Origin: Halomonas sp. A40-4
GTDB taxonomy: Bacteria > Pseudomonadota > Gammaproteobacteria > Pseudomonadales > Halomonadaceae
Length of the DNA: 64,000 nucleotides
NCBI RefSeq assembly: GCF_015767635.1
Contig: NZ_CP065230.1
Location: 496,001 to 560,000, forward strand
Direction of reading: 5' to 3'
Shown here: positions 50,795 to 59,758 of the stretch, piece by piece
Layout of the letters: the number at the start of each line of letters is the position of its first letter
Position numbering within the stretch: position 1 is the first letter of the stretch
Notes under the pieces: model-generated
The model's input: only the letters and a program-made list of their open reading frames with translations
Database searches by the model: none
What the model was told of the DNA's origin: nothing
Made by a program: the position numbers and the translations under genes

Positions 50795-51928
50795 TCAGTC
50801 CTCAAAAGGCGGGTTGAAGCGGGCGATAAAGCGCGCATCAATCCGCTTCTTCCAGTGCCATACCCACCTCCCGGAAACGCCCATGGCGCCCCGGCTGGCA
50901 ATAGCCCGGCCACCACCGGTGCCGATCAGCGCCAGCACACGTTTGGGTGGCTGCCAGGCTGACAAGGTTTCTCCGCGGCATGCCGCACGCAGGTTACCTG
51001 CCAGGCGTGATCCCATACGTACTGCATAAACGCCCGCGTTGGGTAACGGCGGATCAAAGGCGGTGCAGTCGCCGGCCGCCAAGATGGTCGGGTGGCCGAC
51101 CACTGCCAGGGTCTTTTCCACCTGAATAAACCCCTGCGTATCCAGCGGCAGTCGGGTATCAGAAAGCCAGCGGTGGCCGACAGCCCCGGTGGCCCAGAGC
51201 ACGATATCCGCCTCGATGTGTTTGCCTTCGTGAGTCACTACGCCGCCGTCCACCAGCGCTTCGCCGCGTACGCGGGAGTGAATCCGAATGCCTGTCTTGG
51301 CTAACGCCCGTTGCATCAGCCAGCGTGGCAAGCGCCCAGCCTCGGGGAGCAGCTTTGGCGACGCGCTGAGCAGATGACCCTGCCAGCTAACGTCCGGGCG
51401 CTGATGGCGGAGTTGTTCCATCACGCTCATCAAGGTTTCGCAGCCCGCCGCGCCGCCGCCTACGCATACCACCCGCTGGCTTGCGCCGGGGGGCAGCTGT
51501 TCGACATCATCGCGCAATGACTGCCAGCGGTAATGGAGTGAGCTGAGCGGGCGCATGGCCAGCAGCTGGGGTAGGTGTTGGCCATGCTGCTCGGGGAGTG
51601 TCAGCGTCGACCCCACATTGAGCGAGGCTACGTCAAAGTGCAGTACATCGCCGTTGGCCAGGGTGACCTGACGTGCCGACGTGTCCAACGTCACCGCAGG
51701 AGAGTCGATAAAACGTGCCCCGGCCCGCTGGCAAAGTGCTGCCACGTCAATCTGTGTCTCGCGCAGTGTACATTCGCCAGCCAGCCAGGCCGGTACGCTA
51801 CCGGAATAGGCCGCCAGCGGACTGTCGCTGACCACGGTGATGGCGAGCTTGGCTTCTGGCTGTTTGGCAAAGGCTTCCAGCACAAAGGCGTGGGCATGCC
51901 CCGCACCGATCAGTAAAAGATGCTGCAT
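50795..51928 (-). CDS. FAD-dependent pyridine nucleotide-disulfide oxidoreductase (SelD N-terminal-like)
   Basis: A 377-residue flavoprotein. The N-terminal HLLLIGAGHAHAFVLEAF is a dinucleotide-binding motif with the GHAH variant seen in the oxidoreductase fused to, or encoded beside, selenide water dikinase; CVGGGAAGCETLMSV near residue 150 is the second nucleotide site and ILAAGDCTAFDPP near residue 290 the FAD-closing motif. NDH-2-type dehydrogenases are related. The ATG at 51928 has GAGGG 8 bp upstream; a TTG at 51943 is less likely. No selD is present in the window. Confidence 0.75.
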   Translation of the reverse strand: MQHLLLIGAGHAHAFVLEAFAKQPEAKLAITVVSDSPLAAYSGSVPAWLAGECTLRETQIDVAALCQRAGARFIDSPAVTLDTSARQVTLANGDVLHFDVASLNVGSTLTLPEQHGQHLPQLLAMRPLSSLHYRWQSLRDDVEQLPPGASQRVVCVGGGAAGCETLMSVMEQLRHQRPDVSWQGHLLSASPKLLPEAGRLPRWLMQRALAKTGIRIHSRVRGEALVDGGVVTHEGKHIEADIVLWATGAVGHRWLSDTRLPLDTQGFIQVEKTLAVVGHPTILAAGDCTAFDPPLPNAGVYAVRMGSRLAGNLRAACRGETLSAWQPPKRVLALIGTGGGRAIASRGAMGVSGRWVWHWKKRIDARFIARFNPPFED

Positions 51929-51973
51929 GCCAATGGCCCTCAAAACGCGAGTGTATTGAAACGATATGTTGTC

Positions 51974-53374
51974 TTAACAGATCATAACCTGATTTTTACC
52001 CGCTGTTTTAGCAAGATACATGCCCTTATCCACTCGCTCTAACAATTGACGGGGGCTCTCATCTGTTCGAATGGTCGTAAGCCCTGCACTGATGGTCACG
52101 GAATCCGGAATCGCAAACGAGTGTTGTTCGATATGACGGCGGAGTCGTTTGGCGATGCAAATCCCTTCGTTCAGTGTCACGTCAGCAATTATCACGATAA
52201 ACTCTTCTCCGCCCCATCGGCCCAGGTGGTCGTTGCTGCGCAACGTTTGGGTCGCTAAACGTGCGATTTCTCGAAGTATGTCGTCTCCCGTGGGGTGGCC
52301 ATAGGTATCGTTGATACGTTTGAAGTCATCAATATCAAACATCAACACCGCACAGGTCGCGTTGGAAGCGCACAATTCTTCAATAACGAACTCGGTATAG
52401 TAGCGATTCCAGCATCGAGTGAGCAGGTCGGTGTGAGCAAGGCTTTCCAGTCGCTGATTGGTTTTGCGCAACTGGCGGTTAACGTGTACGACGTCCAGGG
52501 CCGTAATCGCAACGGCCAGGTCATCGGCGAGCTCCAGCACCATGGACGCTTCAATCGGCAACCAGAAAGTGAGCTGGGCGATAGAGGTGACGTCACCGGG
52601 CGTCACCATGGCGTGTTGTCGGAAAATCAACAACCAACCCAGGTGGTTACTGGCCAGGTTTAAAGGGGCGGCAAGCCCTCCCTGGCAATCACCGTCTAAT
52701 TCGATCGTGCTGTCCTGATCGGTTGTCGTATCCAGGTACCCCAGTTGCTGAAAAATCTGCTGGCGATCTGGGCATTCCCCGAAATAATAAAGCTCGCCCT
52801 TGTGGGTCAAGGCGATACCGCTTGCTTGAAAGATGTCACACCAGCCGTGACCATGACGCTGTAAAAAATCGGCAAGGCTCGTTAGCCGTTTTATGTCACG
52901 AGACAGTAGACGGCGGCGAGCTTTGAGCCCAAGCTGACGCTCGGCCATGTGTTTTGCCTTCAGCAGGTGCAGCCGCTGAGCGGCGATATCGATAAGGACG
53001 GTAACCCACTGCAAGGCGTCTTCCGGTGGGGCAGTCGGGAGTCCTATGTAACCCCAGACGTCATGCTCGCCTTTTAATTCATAATGGTGATAGTGAGACG
53101 TCCGTAATTCATCCTGTGAGCGAAAGGTAAGCAGTTGCCCGTGAGACGTCATGGTACTGGCTGCGGGGTAACAATAGGTCAGGCGAAGCTCTCCTGAATC
53201 TAATCGTCGGTAAAGCGCGATGGGTTGGTGGTCCGCCAACTCATGGAGCGTTTTAGTAAGCCTTTCAAAAAGCTCCTGAGGCGTTTTCGATGAGCTGATG
53301 AGGTCCAATGCGAGACACAGATCATCGTATGTACTGCCTGGTTTATTGGCTGGTATAGAAGGTACGCCACTCAT
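51974..53374 (-). CDS. Diguanylate cyclase (GGDEF) with N-terminal sensor region
   Basis: A 466-residue soluble protein. The C-terminal GGDEF domain (about 305-466) has VLMFDIDDFKRINDTYGH, the active-site GGEEF and, five residues before it, the inhibitory I-site RxxD (RSND), so it should make cyclic di-GMP from two GTP with product inhibition. The first 290 residues have no membrane segment and look like one or two GAF-type sensor modules; the ligand is unknown. It is divergent from a small HTH regulator, with palindromes between them. Confidence 0.85.
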   Translation of the reverse strand: MSGVPSIPANKPGSTYDDLCLALDLISSSKTPQELFERLTKTLHELADHQPIALYRRLDSGELRLTYCYPAASTMTSHGQLLTFRSQDELRTSHYHHYELKGEHDVWGYIGLPTAPPEDALQWVTVLIDIAAQRLHLLKAKHMAERQLGLKARRRLLSRDIKRLTSLADFLQRHGHGWCDIFQASGIALTHKGELYYFGECPDRQQIFQQLGYLDTTTDQDSTIELDGDCQGGLAAPLNLASNHLGWLLIFRQHAMVTPGDVTSIAQLTFWLPIEASMVLELADDLAVAITALDVVHVNRQLRKTNQRLESLAHTDLLTRCWNRYYTEFVIEELCASNATCAVLMFDIDDFKRINDTYGHPTGDDILREIARLATQTLRSNDHLGRWGGEEFIVIIADVTLNEGICIAKRLRRHIEQHSFAIPDSVTISAGLTTIRTDESPRQLLERVDKGMYLAKTAGKNQVMIC

Positions 53375-53451
53375 ACGGAATGACTCCTAAAGCACGGTGC
53401 CCCCCCTAACCGCCAGGTCGTGCCTTGGTATGGGTGAAACGATGGGCTGGA

Positions 53452-53506
53452 ATTGAAGTAACGATTCAATCAAAAGGTTAACCGTTATTCAACTATTATT
53501 GAATAA
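53452..53506. promoter_or_regulatory. Two inverted repeats between GGDEF and HTH regulator genes
   Basis: ATTGAA-N7-TTCAAT (53452-53470) and a perfect 8-bp repeat TTATTCAA-N6-TTGAATAA (53485-53506) share the same half-site. The second lies across the -10 of a candidate promoter for the HTH gene (TTAACC at 53479-53484, 17 bp, AATAAT at 53502-53507). A likely autoregulatory operator. Confidence 0.55.
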
Positions 53507-53524
53507 TCGCTTCACATTGGCGGC

Positions 53525-53935
53525 ATGAATGAAAAACAGATGTTCGCCGAGCGATTGAAAAACGCCATGCAAGCTGCCGGGTACGATGTACGCTCCTCTG
53601 TTCTGGAGCGTGAATTCAACCTGCGCTATTGGGGAAAGCCGATTACGTATCAGGCGGTCAGACGCTGGCTGCGCGGCGATTCCATTCCCAGCCAGGAAAA
53701 ACTTCAGGTATTGGCGCATTGGCTGGCCATTGATCCTCACCAATTACGCTATGGAGCTGGGGGACAAGCGTCCATCAAGGAGCCGTCTGGCGTTTGGGAG
53801 ACCTCTTCCAGCAACGAAGAGCGGCGCTTATTAGCGTTATATCGCCGCTTGCCCTCCGAGCAACGTAAGGTCGTTCTAGAAGTGATGGATACGTTTGCGA
53901 AAGCCTATTCAACGACAGATAGCCCGACTAAATAG
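53525..53935 (+). CDS. Small helix-turn-helix transcriptional regulator
   Basis: A 136-residue protein. Residues about 9-70 form a Cro/C1-like DNA-binding domain (PITYQAVRRWLRGDSIPSQE is the recognition region) with LQVLAHWLAIDPHQLRYG completing it; the C-terminal half is helical without a known domain and may dimerise. The leader between the predicted promoter and the ATG is very short. Divergent placement beside a diguanylate cyclase suggests it regulates that gene and itself. Confidence 0.8.
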   Translation: MNEKQMFAERLKNAMQAAGYDVRSSVLEREFNLRYWGKPITYQAVRRWLRGDSIPSQEKLQVLAHWLAIDPHQLRYGAGGQASIKEPSGVWETSSSNEERRLLALYRRLPSEQRKVVLEVMDTFAKAYSTTDSPTK

Positions 53936-53958
53936 GTGGTGTCTTGAGCGATCTTCCG

Positions 53959-56106
53959 CTACGACTCACCGCGTCGCCAGTTGAAGTAGCGCTTTAACAA
54001 ACTGAGCACCCGTTCGGGTTTGTGGGCGTTCTTCCACACGCCCGCCGTCGCCTTGGCGGCTTCGCCCAGGGTCGGGTAAGGGTGGATGGTGCCCAACAGC
54101 TTGTTTAGACCCAGGCCGTGTTTCATGGCGAGGGTGAACTCACCCAGCCATTCGCCGGCATTTTCGGCCACGATGGTCGCGCCAAGAATCCTGTCTTTGC
54201 CCGGCACGGTGAGCACCTTGATAAACCCCTGGGTGGCGCCTTCGGCAATCGCCCGGTCACTGTCTGCCATGGCGTAGCGGGTTACCTCGAAGGCGATATT
54301 TTTCTCCCTGGCTTCCTTCTCGTTGAGGCCGACTCGCGCCACTTCGGGCTGGACGTAGGTGACGGCGGGCATAAAGCGGTAATCCACGGCAAAGCTTTTC
54401 AACTCGCCAAACAGCGCGTTTACCGCTGCGTGCCAGGCCTGGTGAGCGGCCGCGTGAGTCAACTGGTAGGGCCCGGCGAGATCCCCGCAGGCCCAGATAT
54501 TCGGCAGTCGGGTTTGCAGTCGCTCGTTAAGCTCCAGTGTACCGGTAGGGGTTGTGGAGACGCCCAGTGCCTCAAGGCCCAGCCCTTCAATGTTGGCTTG
54601 GCGGCCGACACTCACCAGCAGATAGTCAAAGGCCAGTATCGAGCGCTCTCCCTGATGCTCCACGGCAAGCTGGTAGCCTGACGTGTCGTTGAGAACTTCC
54701 AGTGCCTTGGTGTCCGTCATCACCGTCACCCCTTCGTCCGTCAGGGTGTTTTCGACGGCTTCGCCGACCTCCTGGTCCTCCCGACCCAGCAACTGGTGCA
54801 TGCCTTCTACCAGCGTGACCTGGCTGCCCAGGCGGGCGAAGCTCTGGCTAAGTTCACAGCCGATAGCGCCGCCACCGAGTACCACCAGGCGTTTAGGCAG
54901 TTCTGTCAGTGACCATAGGTTTTCAGAGGTGAGTACGGGCGCGTGCTCAATGCCCGGTAGCGGCGGCACCTTGGGGCGGGCGCCGGTGGCCAGCACGATA
55001 TGGCGGGCAGTAACGGTTTGAGCACCGATTTGAACTTCCCAGGGCGACGTCAGAGTGGCGTGGTCCTGATACACCTCAACGCCCAGATCGGTGTAGCGCT
55101 CGACGCTGTCGTGGGGTTCGATATCGCGAATCGCCTGATGCACATGCCCCATGACCTTGGCGAAATCAATCTGCGGTTCGCTTGACGTCACGCCAAAGCG
55201 TGGTGCGGTGCGAATCTCGTGGGCGGCGCGGGCGGCCCGAATCAGTGCCTTGGACGGTACGCAGCCAGTATTCAGGCAGTCGCCACCCATCTTGTGTTTT
55301 TCAACCAATGCCACCCTGGCGTTGACGGCGCTGGCGATATAGCTGGTCACCAGACCGGCCGAGCCGCCGCCAATCACGACAATGTCGTAGTCAAAATGCG
55401 CTGGCCGATTGAACTCTTTGTAGGCTTTTCGTTTCTGTACCAGCAGGACAATGCGCCGCGCGATCCAGGGAAAAATCGCCAGGAGTGCAAAGGACGCCAG
55501 CAGCGTTGGTGAAATAATGCCGCCGAGGCTCTCAAGCTCCCCCAACTGGCCGCCGGCATTGACGTAAATGGCAGTGCCGGGAAGCATGGCGACCTGGCTC
55601 ACCCAATAAAACGTCACGGTCTTGATGCGCGTCAGGCCCATCACCAGGTTGATCATGAAAAACGGGAACACTGGCACCAGACGCAGGGTGAAAAGGTACA
55701 GGGCACCGTCCCGCTCGACCCCGCGGTTCACCGATTCGAACTGACGCGGAAAGCGCTTTTCAATCGCCTGGCGGAATAAAAAGCGCGACAGCAAAAACGC
55801 CAGCGTAGCGCCCAATGTGCTGGCAAAGGAGATGATCAATAGCCCCCAGCCGAGCCCGAACAGCGTGCCACCCAGTAGTGTCAGCAGCGTTGCCCCGGGC
55901 AGCGACAGCGCGGTCATCACCACATACACGGCGAAAAAGATGCCCGCTACCTGCCAGGGGGATTGACTGAACGCCGCCTGAAAATCGCTCTGGTAGGCTT
56001 TGAGGGTATCGAGGGTGAACCACTGGTGGGCACCGGTCAGAAAGAAAGCCCCGATGGCCAAGATCAGTAAGGCTGCCATCAGTATACGTTGTCGGGTCAC
56101 GGTCAT
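53959..56106 (-). CDS. VTT membrane domain fused to FAD-dependent disulfide reductase
   Basis: A 715-residue two-part protein. Residues 1-230 form a TVP38/TMEM64 (VTT, DedA-like) membrane domain with about six hydrophobic segments. Residues 235-715 are a mercuric reductase/dihydrolipoamide dehydrogenase-like enzyme with IVVIGGGSAGLV, the redox pair GGDCLNTGCVPSKAL, the NAD-binding VVLGGGAIGCELSQSF and the C-terminal TIHPYPTLGEA with the catalytic His and Glu. There is no N-terminal heavy-metal domain. The substrate is unknown. A GTG at 56100 is better spaced from GGAG than the ATG at 56106. It is the last gene of a six-gene unit. Confidence 0.88.
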   Translation of the reverse strand: MTVTRQRILMAALLILAIGAFFLTGAHQWFTLDTLKAYQSDFQAAFSQSPWQVAGIFFAVYVVMTALSLPGATLLTLLGGTLFGLGWGLLIISFASTLGATLAFLLSRFLFRQAIEKRFPRQFESVNRGVERDGALYLFTLRLVPVFPFFMINLVMGLTRIKTVTFYWVSQVAMLPGTAIYVNAGGQLGELESLGGIISPTLLASFALLAIFPWIARRIVLLVQKRKAYKEFNRPAHFDYDIVVIGGGSAGLVTSYIASAVNARVALVEKHKMGGDCLNTGCVPSKALIRAARAAHEIRTAPRFGVTSSEPQIDFAKVMGHVHQAIRDIEPHDSVERYTDLGVEVYQDHATLTSPWEVQIGAQTVTARHIVLATGARPKVPPLPGIEHAPVLTSENLWSLTELPKRLVVLGGGAIGCELSQSFARLGSQVTLVEGMHQLLGREDQEVGEAVENTLTDEGVTVMTDTKALEVLNDTSGYQLAVEHQGERSILAFDYLLVSVGRQANIEGLGLEALGVSTTPTGTLELNERLQTRLPNIWACGDLAGPYQLTHAAAHQAWHAAVNALFGELKSFAVDYRFMPAVTYVQPEVARVGLNEKEAREKNIAFEVTRYAMADSDRAIAEGATQGFIKVLTVPGKDRILGATIVAENAGEWLGEFTLAMKHGLGLNKLLGTIHPYPTLGEAAKATAGVWKNAHKPERVLSLLKRYFNWRRGES

Positions 56107-56157
56107 CTCCAGGAAAGCGTTTCAGGGTAGAGGTCAGTGGGCGTGCAGCGTGTTTCC

Positions 56158-56772
56158 TTACAATGGCGCGCGGGTAGCTTGCCAGCGCTGCCAGTCTTCC
56201 GGTCGGTCAACGTCCCATACGGTGGCGGGGTAACTGGCGTGAAGGCCGAGTGCTTCAATCCGTTGCCGGGTCGCGCTAAGCACCCTGTCATTGCCCCAGG
56301 GAATCAACTCAAACAGCCCCGGATAGTCGCGGTGGGTGCCGATCAGCCCATAGCCGCCGTCCTCGGCGGGCAGCATGACCACGTCATGCGTGTGGAGCTG
56401 CTGCGCACAGGCCGTGATCAGATCGCTGGTGATGCTCGGGCAGTCACTGCCCATCACCATGGCGGGGCCTGACGCGCTGTTCAGTGCGTGACGGATGCGT
56501 GTCCCTAAATTGCCCTCCGGCTGGGGGGCGAGCGTCACGCCAAAGTGTTCGTAAAGCTCGCCAAACAGTGGGTGAGTATGGTCGAGTGCCGTCCACAGCG
56601 TGATGTGGTCAGCAGGTAGTGCTTTGCAGGCATTGGCCACACAGTGGCGGACCAGTTGCGCATGGGCATCCGCGGCACCCTCTGGGCCGAGCAACGGCGC
56701 CAGGCGTGTTTTAGCCCGCCCTGGCAGCGGCGCCTTGGCCAGCAGGTGCAGGTGGAGCGTTTCACCGGGCAT
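56158..56772 (-). CDS. TIGR04282/DUF2064-type glycosyltransferase-like protein
   Basis: A 204-residue GT-A-like protein: LLAKAPLPGRAKTRLAPLLG at the N-terminus, GNLGTRIRHAL, and VMGSDCPSI near residue 105 (the metal-binding DxD equivalent). The family is annotated from arsenosugar clusters, but it also occurs without them, as here. The start overlaps the previous gene's end by 11 bp. Confidence 0.85.
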   Translation of the reverse strand: MPGETLHLHLLAKAPLPGRAKTRLAPLLGPEGAADAHAQLVRHCVANACKALPADHITLWTALDHTHPLFGELYEHFGVTLAPQPEGNLGTRIRHALNSASGPAMVMGSDCPSITSDLITACAQQLHTHDVVMLPAEDGGYGLIGTHRDYPGLFELIPWGNDRVLSATRQRIEALGLHASYPATVWDVDRPEDWQRWQATRAPL

Positions 56773-57460
56773 CGCGATACTCCCTGGCCAGTTGGGTGGC
56801 GCTAACGCCGCGCCAGTAGCGATAGCGCAGCCGCCACATCAGGCGGATGGTCGACCAGGCACCGTGTTGGTCCCAGCGCCTGCCTGAGCTTATCACTTTG
56901 CTGCGTAGACAGGCAGGATTCGACACCTGTTTGAGCCGTTTAGACAGCTCAATGTCTTCCATCAGCGGCTGATCGGGAAAACCGCCGACTGCCGTGAAGG
57001 TGCTCGCGCGCACAAAAATGCCTTGGTCGCCGGTGGCGATGCCAGTGAGCCGAGAACGCAGATTCATCATCGTGCTTACCACGGGCAGCCAGCGGCTGCG
57101 GCCTGAGAGGTTGATGGCGAAGTGTCCCCAGGCATGGCGGCCAAGCGCCTGGGTTATCTGCTCAACGGCGTTCCCGGGCAGTTGAGTATCTGCATGCAGG
57201 AACAGTAACGCCGGGGCGCTGGCATGCTGTGCGCCGAGATTCATTTGCCGCGCCCGCCCCGGTTGACTGGCTATCACTCTATTCGCCAGCGGCCGGGCGA
57301 TGTGAACGCTTGCGTCGCTACTGCCGCCATCGACGACGATGACTTCAACACCTTGGTCGCCAAGCGATGACAGTGCCGTTAAATGGTCCGCCAAAGAGGC
57401 TTCCTCGTTGAGCACTGGGATGACGATGCTGAGGCGAGCGGTTGGGTCAGCCGAGTTCAA
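56762..57460 (-). CDS. TIGR04283-type family 2 glycosyltransferase
   Basis: A 232-residue GT2 enzyme with LSIVIPVLNEEASLADHL, VIVVDGGSSDAS, the DxD-like FLHADTQLPG, and PLMEDIELSKRLK. I choose the TTG at 57460, which has a GGGAGGG ribosome-binding site 7 bp upstream; an ATG at 57487 has none. It overlaps the ABC ATPase gene by 14 bp. The TIGR04282-TIGR04283 pair is recurrent, but the acceptor and sugar are unknown. Confidence 0.85.
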   Translation of the reverse strand: MNSADPTARLSIVIPVLNEEASLADHLTALSSLGDQGVEVIVVDGGSSDASVHIARPLANRVIASQPGRARQMNLGAQHASAPALLFLHADTQLPGNAVEQITQALGRHAWGHFAINLSGRSRWLPVVSTMMNLRSRLTGIATGDQGIFVRASTFTAVGGFPDQPLMEDIELSKRLKQVSNPACLRSKVISSGRRWDQHGAWSTIRLMWRLRYRYWRGVSATQLAREYRDAR

Positions 57461-58079
57461 TGATCGGCCCTCCCGCGGCGTCGGCATCGGCGTGGTCGTG
57501 GGTGACCAGCAGCGCGGGGAGGCCTGCGTCGCGCAACTGGCGGAATACCAACGAGCGCATTTCCTGGCGCAGGGCCATATCCAGCTTGGAAAATGGTTCG
57601 TCGAGCAGCACCGCGTGTGGCTGTGAGAGCAGCAGGCGCATCAAGGCCACGCGGGCTTGCTGACCGCCGGAAAGCGTTGCCGGGTCGCGCTCCTCATAGC
57701 CTGCGAGCCCCACCTGGTGAAGCGCCTGGGCCACCTTCGGCTGTTTGTTGGCGGTGTGTTGGGGAATGCCAAAGTGCAGATTGCCGCCCACGCTGAGGTG
57801 AGGAAACAGCAGTGGATCCTGAAATAACAGCCCGAGTCGGCGTTTTTCGGCAGGCAGGGTGTCCAGCCTTGTGTCGGCCAGAAAGATTTGCCCCTGGGCT
57901 TTGAAGGCAGGCGATATGAATCCTGCCAGGTAGGCCAGCAGGGTTGATTTACCCGAGCCGGAGGGGCCCATGACGGTGAGCACCTCGCCGGGGGCAATGG
58001 TCCGATCGATGGCCAGCAGCCTTTCGCCATTCAGGGTGATCTGTACCTGCTGAATGTGCAGCGTCGGGTTCAGTGTCAT
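57447..58079 (-). CDS. ynjD: ABC transporter ATP-binding protein (YnjD-like)
   Basis: A 210-residue ATPase with Walker A MGPSGSGKSTLLAY near residue 37, signature LSGGQQARVALMRLLL near 128 and Walker B AVLLDEPF near 150; it lacks the C-terminal regulatory domain of longer importers, like ThiQ and YnjD. It energises the permease encoded just upstream (ATGA overlap). Confidence 0.85.
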   Translation of the reverse strand: MTLNPTLHIQQVQITLNGERLLAIDRTIAPGEVLTVMGPSGSGKSTLLAYLAGFISPAFKAQGQIFLADTRLDTLPAEKRRLGLLFQDPLLFPHLSVGGNLHFGIPQHTANKQPKVAQALHQVGLAGYEERDPATLSGGQQARVALMRLLLSQPHAVLLDEPFSKLDMALRQEMRSLVFRQLRDAGLPALLVTHDHADADAAGGPIIELG

Positions 58080-59755
58080 GCAACTCCTCGCATCTGGCGA
58101 CGTTTGGCCCAGGCCAGGCGCGGTATCAGCAGCGCCAGACTAAAGCCGATAAAGGGGAGTAGTGCCTGGAGCAGCGCGAGGACGGCGATCAGCCGTCGGT
58201 TGCCCCCGGATGCCATGGCCACCGCTTCGGTGGTAATGGTGGGGACACGCCCGCCGCCGAGTAGCAGTGTGGGTAGGTATTGGCCGATACTCACGGCCAA
58301 ACTGACCGCGCAGGCGGTGAGCAGTGGCGCCAGCAGCAGCGGCAGGCGTACCTGCCAAAAAGCCCGCCAAGGCGAGGCCCCCAGCGAATGGGCAACCTGC
58401 AGCCAGCGAGGGTCCAGGCGTCGATAGGCTTCCGAGAGTGACAGGTAGAGGTAAGGCGCTACAAAAAGTAAATGGGCGGCCACCACTAGCGTTCGTTGCG
58501 GGCGAACGTTAATGCTTTCCGCCGCGACCACCAAGCCAAACAGAAAGGCGGCCTGGGGAATGATCAGCGGTAGATACAGCAGCCACTGGGAGCGGCTGGC
58601 CGGAAGACGCTGGCGCACCTCATTCTCAAGGACAGCCACCACCAGCGCAGCGGCAATCAGCGTCGCCGCCAGCCCCACGCTTAAGGTATTCAACAGTGGC
58701 GTTGCCAGGCTGGGGAGAAGACGTTGCCAATGATCGAGCGTAAAGGTGCCGGGCAAGGCATCAGGAAAACGCCAGAAACCGGCCACTGAAAAGATCACCA
58801 GCCCCCCGATCGCGCTGATGGCCAAGAGTGTCGTGGTCGCCAGCAATAGTCGGCCACCCATGGCGATCGCCACCGACCCCGTACTTCTTGCGCCATTGAC
58901 CAGCCAGCCTTGACTAACCCGCTTGACACACTGCTCGCCGAGCCACCAGGTCAACAGCGCGGCCAGGGTGACGCCAAGCTGAAGCACGGCGCCGGCAGAC
59001 GCCATGAAACGACGGTTCAGATCGGGGTCATTGAACCAGCTCAGAATCGAGACGCTCAGTGTAGGCGGTAAGGTCGGGCCAAGAATCATGGCCATATCAA
59101 CCACCGACGTGGCGTAGGCAATCACCGCGTAAACGGGCAACCGAATCAGCGGGTAGAGCGCCGGGAAGACACTTTTCAGCCAGGCAATACTCGGGGCGTA
59201 ACCCAGTGAGCGCGACAGCATGACACGCTGATCGGGTTGAAGCTGAGGCAGTGCGGCAAGACACATCAGCAGTAGAAAGGGGACTTCCTTGAGCACCAGC
59301 CCGGCCATCAATGTAAGCCCTATGGCGTCGTTGACGATGAGCCAGTCGGGAGGCCGCTCCCAGCCCGTCAGCCCGGGAGAGAGAAAACGTGCCAATAACC
59401 CGGAGGGCGCGATAAGGAAGGCAAGGCCAAACGCCACGGCCGCATGAGGGATCGCCAGCAAGGGTGAAACCAGCCGCCGGATGCCGCGATCAAGCCAGGT
59501 GCCGCGGCTGGCAGCCAGAAAAAGCACCACCACCACCAGTGCCATGAGGGTGCTCAGCAATCCGCTGGCAAAGCTCACCGCTATCGAACGACCAAGCCCG
59601 GGTTGGGCGAACAGGCTTTGCCAGGGGGCCATGCTCACGGTGTTGCCGCCCAATGCAGGCAGATAGCCAAAGGCGGGCAGCAATACCATCAACAGGCCTG
59701 CCCCAACGGGCAGGACCAGTAGGGCAATAAGCAGCGTCGGGGCCAGGCGCAGCAT
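58076..59755 (-). CDS. ynjC: ABC transporter permease (YnjC-like), two fused permease halves
   Basis: A 559-residue membrane protein with about 12 hydrophobic segments, two repeats of the binding-protein-dependent permease domain (EAA-loop-like regions near residues 185-200 and 455-470). Fused permeases of this kind occur in ThiP and YnjC. Transport substrate is not established for YnjBCD. It starts 3 bp after the binding-protein gene. Confidence 0.85.
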   Translation of the reverse strand: MLRLAPTLLIALLVLPVGAGLLMVLLPAFGYLPALGGNTVSMAPWQSLFAQPGLGRSIAVSFASGLLSTLMALVVVVLFLAASRGTWLDRGIRRLVSPLLAIPHAAVAFGLAFLIAPSGLLARFLSPGLTGWERPPDWLIVNDAIGLTLMAGLVLKEVPFLLLMCLAALPQLQPDQRVMLSRSLGYAPSIAWLKSVFPALYPLIRLPVYAVIAYATSVVDMAMILGPTLPPTLSVSILSWFNDPDLNRRFMASAGAVLQLGVTLAALLTWWLGEQCVKRVSQGWLVNGARSTGSVAIAMGGRLLLATTTLLAISAIGGLVIFSVAGFWRFPDALPGTFTLDHWQRLLPSLATPLLNTLSVGLAATLIAAALVVAVLENEVRQRLPASRSQWLLYLPLIIPQAAFLFGLVVAAESINVRPQRTLVVAAHLLFVAPYLYLSLSEAYRRLDPRWLQVAHSLGASPWRAFWQVRLPLLLAPLLTACAVSLAVSIGQYLPTLLLGGGRVPTITTEAVAMASGGNRRLIAVLALLQALLPFIGFSLALLIPRLAWAKRRQMRGVA

Positions 59756-59758
59756 CGC

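Noticed and set aside
53959..56106. Mercury resistance (mer) operon
   Set aside because: The reductase lacks the N-terminal heavy-metal domain, and no merR, merT or merP is nearby.
56158..57460. Arsenosugar biosynthesis cluster
   Set aside because: Only the two glycosyltransferase-type families are present; no arsenic methyltransferase, radical SAM ArsS-type or other ars gene is in the window.
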